A stretch of 64,000 bases of DNA from BP-464 sp963825415 (lineage in GTDB: Bacteria > Actinomycetota > Thermoleophilia > Solirubrobacterales > Solirubrobacteraceae): contig CAWGTD010000006.1 of assembly GCA_963825415.1 (NCBI GenBank), forward strand, positions 620,001-684,000. Direction: 5' to 3'. The position numbers were made by a program, and so were the translations under genes. The notes under the pieces are model-generated. The model was not told where the DNA came from, searched no databases, and saw only the letters and a list, made by a program, of their open reading frames with translations. Positions 63,694-64,000 of this stretch are shown here, one piece after another (position 1 is the first letter of the stretch; each line of letters begins with the position of its first letter).

Positions 63694-64000
63694 CTATACG
63701 GCGGAAACCTGCTCCTCCTCCGCCACGCGGAACGAGGAGCCGCAGCCGCACGCGGCGACGACGTTGGGGTTGTTGACCTGGAAGCCGGCGCCCTGGAGGG
63801 AGTCGACGTAGTCGATCGTCGAGCCGTCGACGTAGGGCAGGCTCGGACCGTCGACAAGGAGCTTCAGGCCGTGGCTCTCGAAGACCACGTCGCCATCGCG
63901 CTGCTCGTCGAAGGCGAGCTGATACTGAAAGCCCGAGCAGCCACCGCCGCGCACTCCGACGCGCAGCCCGGCCGCCTCCGCGGCGTCGCCCTGGCCGGCG
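63694..64000 (-). CDS. erpA: iron-sulfur cluster insertion protein ErpA/IscA family (N-terminus cut by window edge)
   Basis: The last ~101 residues. AGLRVGVRGGGCSGFQYQLA FDEQ, then GLKLLVDGPSLPYVDGSTID YVDSLQGAGFQVNNPN and ACGCGSSFRVAEEE: the three cluster-ligand cysteines (GGCSG and CGCG) are all present. A-type carriers pass Fe-S clusters to apo-proteins. The missing part should be only a few residues. The gene is read leftwards; a strong hairpin follows its stop. Confidence 0.93.
   Translation of the reverse strand, partial: AGQGDAAEAAGLRVGVRGGGCSGFQYQLAFDEQRDGDVVFESHGLKLLVDGPSLPYVDGSTIDYVDSLQGAGFQVNNPNVVAACGCGSSFRVAEEEQVSAV

Overview
The window is GC-rich (roughly 70%), gene-dense and free of insertion sequences, phage genes, CRISPR arrays, tRNA and rRNA genes. 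The gene set points to a high-GC actinobacterium, probably of the Thermoleophilia/Solirubrobacterales type (inference): a complete six-gene mce operon, an actinobacterial integration host factor, a HemQ-type chlorite dismutase, a wax ester synthase/DGAT, a PimA-like glycosyltransferase, many GTG starts, many 4-base ATGA/GTGA overlaps and several TAGnnT boxes placed directly before start codons, as in leaderless transcripts.

Layout. 0-2 kb: acyl-CoA oxidation operon (acyl-CoA dehydrogenase, SRPBCC protein, 3-hydroxyacyl-CoA dehydrogenase) behind a TetR-type palindrome. 2-11 kb: small membrane proteins, cupin, Ca2+/H+ antiporter, lipoprotein, secreted C5-epimerase-like protein, ArsA ATPase with a small partner, and a kynurenine formamidase-kynureninase pair. 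11-16 kb: MoxR/CoxE pair, unknown secreted protein, gamma-glutamyltransferase. 16-19 kb: TPP riboswitch and a ThiXYZ-like ABC transporter. 19-23 kb: AlkA, a GNAT protein divergent from a serine-palmitoyltransferase-like enzyme, and mIHF. 23-40 kb: one long minus-strand run, namely yrbE-A, yrbE-B, Mkl ATPase and mceA-F, then (overlapping) an MMPL transporter, a thioredoxin-like protein, a B3/4-domain protein and small genes. 40-49 kb: WS/DGAT, then a nitrogen block (glnA, divergent PucR-type regulator, glnK, amtB, divergent type III glutamine synthetase). 49-55 kb: GlsB-like protein, FAD oxidoreductase, metH. 55-64 kb: PHP protein, MOSC protein, a glycosyltransferase-flippase fusion, hemQ, a 27-codon ORF, ferredoxin-NADP reductase, a second AlkA-type glycosylase, secreted lipase, glycosidase-like lipoprotein and the erpA C-terminal part.

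How the genes work together. The mce block supplies two permeases, one ATPase and six MlaD-domain proteins, which is the full set for a cell-envelope lipid importer. The nitrogen block supplies an ammonium channel, its P-II gate, two unrelated glutamine synthetases and a candidate regulator; a perfect 9+9 palindrome lies between amtB and the type III enzyme. The P-II protein lacks the usual T-loop Tyr51.

Data quality matters. About 18 reading-frame breaks interrupt 15 otherwise intact genes, and every one I resolved is explained by a single extra base. This looks like systematic insertion error in the sequence, not gene decay. Those genes are annotated across the break.
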